Of a DNA stretch of 7,458 bases, positions 5,597 to 7,458 are shown one piece after another (position 1 is the first letter of the stretch; every line of letters starts with the position of its first letter). The DNA is from Halobacteria archaeon (lineage in GTDB: Archaea > Halobacteriota > Syntropharchaeia > Alkanophagales > Methanospirareceae): assembly GCA_029932715.1 (NCBI GenBank), contig JAOZPO010000070.1:1-7458 (forward strand). Reading direction: 5' to 3'. Under the pieces are notes generated by a model that saw nothing but the letters and a program-made list of their open reading frames with translations, was not told the origin of the DNA and made no database searches. The position numbers and the translations under genes were made by a program.

Positions 5597-6124
5597 CTAT
5601 GCCCATTCAATCACTTCGCAATTGCTCTTAATGACCTTTTTGGTGGGGTAGATTTCTTCAATAATCTCGTCCGGATCGAACCAAAGATGGATCTCTCTTT
5701 TTGCGGATTCTTCGGAGTCCGAACAATGGATAACGTTCTCCATGATGCCTTTTTTGTTAATCCTGCCGTATGCTCCGCGGATAGATATCGGGTCTGCTTC
5801 GAGTGGATTCGTTGCACCGGCGATCCTTCTCACTTTTGAGATTGCGTCCGCCCCTTTGTACACAAACACAAGTACGCGTTCATACTCAGGACCGTATGTT
5901 TTACCGGAAAAGTATTCATAAAGGTCATCAAAAAACGGTTCGTCTTTTAAATGCGCGTAATGCTGCTCCACAAGTTCACGCGATACTTTGACAACCTTTG
6001 CACCAATGATCTTCAGACGTGCTTCTAAAAAGCGGGCGAGGATGTTCCCGGTTAATGATTTCACCAGTGCATCTGGCTTCAGAATGATCATCGTGTATTG
6101 TGGTTTCTTTGTTGCTTCGGTCAT
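5597..6124 (-). CDS. ndk: Nucleoside diphosphate kinase
   Basis: NDK transfers the gamma-phosphate of ATP to NDPs through a phospho-histidine and balances nucleotide pools in the cytoplasm. Visible are the start strand YTMIILKPDAL with K16, HYAHLK-EPFFDDL (55-68), R100-IAGATNP, R116 in SIRGAYG, and the active-site segment N130-VIHCSDS with catalytic H133, then SAKREIHLWF. Family consensus after the catalytic His is Gly or Ala; here it is Cys. RGAYG replaces the usual RGDY or RGDF. At 175 residues it is longer than typical NDK (about 140-155), because of extra residues near 70-82 and a charged C-terminal tail. I chose ATG 6124 because AGGTG lies 8 bases upstream and the family homology begins there; the frame continues 50 codons further upstream without family resemblance. 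It has its own promoter and is not in the ribosomal-protein cluster where many archaea keep ndk. Confidence 0.92.
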   Translation of the reverse strand: MTEATKKPQYTMIILKPDALVKSLTGNILARFLEARLKIIGAKVVKVSRELVEQHYAHLKDEPFFDDLYEYFSGKTYGPEYERVLVFVYKGADAISKVRRIAGATNPLEADPISIRGAYGRINKKGIMENVIHCSDSEESAKREIHLWFDPDEIIEEIYPTKKVIKSNCEVIEWA

Positions 6125-6132
6125 TGCTTGCA

Positions 6133-6137
6133 CACCT
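6133..6137 (-). promoter_or_regulatory. Ribosome binding site AGGTG of ndk
   Basis: AGGTG on the minus strand, 8 bases before ATG 6124, supports the short 175-residue form of NDK. Confidence 0.55.
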
Positions 6138-6168
6138 TTCCGGTTAAGATATAAAATATGATTATTCG

Positions 6169-6181
6169 ATATAAATATAAA
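6169..6181 (-). promoter_or_regulatory. TATA-box promoter of ndk
   Basis: On the minus strand TTTATATTTATAT (6181 to 6169). Initiation about 25 bases on, near 6150, gives a short leader that keeps the AGGTG site. A second AT-rich stretch nearer the start (6156-6147) is less likely because it would put initiation at the start codon. Confidence 0.5.
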
Positions 6182-6198
6182 AGGATAGATGTAGTTTC

Positions 6199-6211
6199 CA
6201 CCAGTGTGGTG
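6199..6211. repeat. CACCA-GTG-TGGTG inverted repeat upstream of ndk
   Basis: CACCA (6199-6203), GTG, TGGTG (6207-6211), followed by two more CACC words (6217-6220 and 6224-6227 region). It lies about 18 bases upstream of the ndk TATA box. Possible regulator site or end of the neighbouring mobile element; function unknown. Confidence 0.3.
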
Positions 6212-6227
6212 CAAGTCACCAACCACC

Positions 6228-6242
6228 ATTTTATCATAAAAT
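6228..6242. repeat. 15-bp perfect palindrome between ndk and the transposase relic
   Basis: ATTTTAT-C-ATAAAAT, seven-base arms around one central base. It lies about 40 bases after the transposase relic ends and about 47 bases upstream of the ndk TATA box. It could be an operator or part of the mobile-element end. AT-rich composition makes chance more plausible than for a mixed sequence. Confidence 0.4.
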
Positions 6243-6281
6243 TTAACAAAACACTCCAAAAACATGTTACCCATCTACAGT

Positions 6282-6710
6282 TTATGCCCGGATCACAATT
6301 TCAGTTGCATAGGATTCCATGAAGTAATCAAAAATGCTTTCGCAATCGCGCCTCAGCACTTCTATGCCAGCATTTCTGTATTCCTCCGCCAAAGCGCGTT
6401 TGAATATGTTAACGATGTCGTAAGCGATGAAGCTGAAGTAAATATGCACCATCAAACTTTTAAAAAGTTTAATCAAAACGCTTCGCAGTTCGATAACGTA
6501 GATAACAAACAGTTTGTAGCCTCTCACTTTCTCTTTCGTCTGATAATCGAAGACTTCTTCTGCTCCTTCGTAAGTCAGCCCATCTACGTGAATTTTACTG
6601 CTATCGCACGCTACGATCTCTCCAGCCACTGAATGATAGCCTGGTGGACTTTTCGCAGCTCTTTCGTATATTTCTCCTGGCATGTCATAAGGGATGTCTC
6701 GGAGTTTTAA
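6282..6710 (-). pseudogene. Truncated, internally deleted DDE transposase
   Basis: The open frame runs from just after a TGA at 6713-6711 to a TAA at 6284-6282; the first ATG is at 6683, but similarity-like sequence (LRDIPYD) continues upstream of it, so the true N-terminus is missing. Counting from that ATG, VACDSSKI (24-31) carries the first catalytic Asp (D27), and VFDYQTKEKVRGYKLFV (44-60) is the usual following strand of IS4/IS5-like DDE transposases. The sequence then jumps to FSFIAYDIVNIFKR (83-96), a C-terminal helix of the same kind of enzyme. The second Asp, the Glu and some 150-200 residues between them are absent. It therefore cannot be an active transposase. The front end abuts the end of vapC, with the two reading frames overlapping by a few bases. 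The exact IS family cannot be named from this remnant. Confidence 0.75.
6454..6470. repeat. 17-bp perfect palindrome at the transposase deletion junction
   Basis: AAACTTTT-A-AAAAGTTT, eight-base arms around one base, extending to eleven-base arms with one mismatch. It lies where the coding sequence switches from the catalytic-domain start to the C-terminal helix, in codons for LIKLFKSL. Confidence 0.55.
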
Positions 6711-7138
6711 TCAGCATCTATCAGCTCTTCGTCCAACAACACTATAAAGCCCGCCTGCTGGAAATGTTTGTCAGTCGTTAATGCTTCAGTTAAACCACGT
6801 TCTTGCATGATAACAAATGAGATACAGTCAGTCAAACTCCACTCCTTATCCTGACGTTCCTGGTAGAGCAGCCATCCACGGTTATACAACTCCTCAGAAA
6901 GAGAAACAATCTCAATCTTAACGTCTTCTTCTATTGCTGTCAACAACTTAACAGCAGCGCTTCGATAGCGTAGTTTAGCCAGTGCATTACCAATTTCCAG
7001 AACTATGACTCGTGTAGTAATTAACCGCGTTCCTTCTGCTTCCATTTTATCAGCAAGCTTTTCCGCTAACTTGTGATACCTGTCAGTTGTAACAGAGAGC
7101 GCAATAGCATACGAAGCGTCGAGAATAAATTTAGGCAT
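6707..7138 (-). CDS. vapC: PIN-domain toxin, VapC family ribonuclease
   Basis: A 143-residue PIN-domain protein; VapC toxins are Mg-dependent ribonucleases that cut tRNA, rRNA or mRNA when free of their antitoxin. The four acidic residues of the active site are visible: D7 in FILDASYAIAL, E48 in RVIVLEIGNALAK, D104 in SLTDCISF, and D123 in ALTTDKHFQQAGF. Length is normal for the family. The ATG at 7138 is chosen because PKFILDAS is the standard PIN start; it overlaps the antitoxin stop as ATGCCTAA, pointing to translational coupling. A longer in-frame start at 7174 would lie well inside the antitoxin gene and add a non-PIN segment. All catalytic residues are present, so the toxin is likely functional. 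Target RNA unknown. Confidence 0.88.
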   Translation of the reverse strand: MPKFILDASYAIALSVTTDRYHKLAEKLADKMEAEGTRLITTRVIVLEIGNALAKLRYRSAAVKLLTAIEEDVKIEIVSLSEELYNRGWLLYQERQDKEWSLTDCISFVIMQERGLTEALTTDKHFQQAGFIVLLDEELIDAD

Positions 7139-7364
7139 CGGTCTCGCTCTTGCTTCCGTAAAGGTAATCTTCAAACCGAGCCGACCAGTCGGCAGGACCT
7201 TTTAACCTGAGCGAGCGAGCAGTCCGCAAAAAAGAGCCTGTTCTCGGCTTTACTGGCTCAATTATTTCAATTGCTATACGCACATGTGTGTTTGGCTCCA
7301 AATCCAACGGTTCTTCTGGACGTAATACTTTACCATCAAAAATTGCATGTACTGTCTTTAGCAT
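7131..7364 (-). CDS. AF2212-like (DUF104) antitoxin, partner of VapC
   Basis: A 77-residue protein. Residues 1-36 (start MLKTVHAIFDGKVLRPEEPL, then DLEPNTHVRIAIEI) match the AF2212-like/DUF104 antitoxin family, a small beta-rich domain common in archaea and usually paired with PIN toxins. The tail LKGPADWSARFEDYLYG resembles the antitoxin C-terminal segment that lies in the toxin groove and blocks the active site. It is first in the operon, as antitoxins normally are, and ends 8 bases inside vapC. GGAGA lies 8 bases before the ATG. A TATA box and a palindrome upstream suggest autoregulation by the complex. Whether the N-terminal domain itself binds DNA is not evident. Confidence 0.85.
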   Translation of the reverse strand: MLKTVHAIFDGKVLRPEEPLDLEPNTHVRIAIEIIEPVKPRTGSFLRTARSLRLKGPADWSARFEDYLYGSKSETDA

Positions 7365-7372
7365 TCCTCTTC

Positions 7373-7377
7373 TCTCC
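7373..7377 (-). promoter_or_regulatory. Ribosome binding site GGAGA of the antitoxin gene
   Basis: GGAGA on the minus strand, 8 bases before ATG 7364. Confidence 0.5.
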
Positions 7378-7419
7378 TACTACTTCTTCTTGTCATCATC
7401 TTATCCCCTCCAGTTATAA

Positions 7420-7432
7420 CTTAGATTCTAAG
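7420..7432. promoter_or_regulatory. Palindromic operator candidate of the toxin-antitoxin operon
   Basis: CTTAGA-T-TCTAAG, a perfect 13-bp palindrome located directly downstream of the TATA box and upstream of the expected initiation point near 7410. Toxin-antitoxin complexes typically repress their own promoters through such sites. Confidence 0.5.
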
Positions 7433-7433
7433 A

Positions 7434-7440
7434 ATATAAA
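7434..7440 (-). promoter_or_regulatory. TATA box of the toxin-antitoxin operon
   Basis: TTTATAT on the minus strand (7440 to 7434), preceded by the purine-rich GGTAAGC as BRE. The expected start point near 7410 gives a leader of about 45 bases. Confidence 0.5.
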
Positions 7441-7458
7441 GCTTACCTCTCCAAATAT

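Noticed and set aside
6125..6274. 50-residue N-terminal extension of NDK from an ATG at 6274
   Set aside because: It lacks family resemblance, runs through the TATA box and the dyads, and a good ribosome binding site precedes the ATG at 6124.
6264..6632. 122-codon plus-strand ORF opposite the transposase relic
   Set aside because: It is antisense to recognisable transposase sequence and has no family features of its own.
7139..7174. 12-residue extension of VapC
   Set aside because: The PIN fold begins at PKFILDAS; the extension lies inside the antitoxin gene and adds nothing known for the family.

Overview
The window looks archaeal. It encodes a CDP-archaeol synthase (archaeal membrane-lipid enzyme), has archaeal BRE/TATA promoter elements before most genes, and carries an AF2212-like antitoxin with a PIN toxin. 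Two small membrane-anchored multiheme cytochromes c and a pair of ion-translocating antiporter-like membrane subunits point to an anaerobic, respiring or syntrophic euryarchaeon. An Archaeoglobi, Syntrophoarchaeia or ANME-1-like lineage is my guess from gene content, not something the sequence proves.

Layout. Bases 1-203 hold the C-terminal end of a beta-rich protein of unknown function on the + strand. It converges on two minus-strand NapC/NrfH-like cytochromes (228-812 and 938-1408). These are paralogs with six and five heme motifs, each with its own TATA box. Divergent from the second cytochrome lies carS (1597-2115, +). It is followed by a leader region with a 20-codon ORF and then two overlapping genes for MrpD/NuoL-M-N-type subunits (2247-3800 and 3794-5365, +). 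On the minus strand come a 34-residue ORF of unknown function (5476-5580), a nucleoside diphosphate kinase (5597-6124), a gutted DDE transposase (6282-6710), and an antitoxin-toxin operon (7131-7364 and 6707-7138) with a palindromic operator candidate beside its TATA box.

How it may work together. The cytochromes resemble quinol (or methanophenazine) dehydrogenase modules that pass electrons from the membrane pool to extracytoplasmic acceptors. The antiporter-like pair keeps the charged residues used for proton or sodium translocation but has no other Mrp, Nuo or hydrogenase subunits in view. The two blocks are separately transcribed, so a shared bioenergetic role is a hypothesis. From about 5366 onward the window is more accessory: unknown small ORF, transposase relic, toxin-antitoxin and several perfect palindromes. 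ndk is the only obvious housekeeping gene there.

The most unusual points are: a CX3CH first heme motif in both cytochromes, the orphan antiporter-like pair, an upstream ORF in frame with the first pair member and separated from it only by TAG, and a 17-bp perfect palindrome at the deletion junction of the transposase relic. I saw no tRNA, rRNA or CRISPR array, and no gap over 300 bases without a gene.
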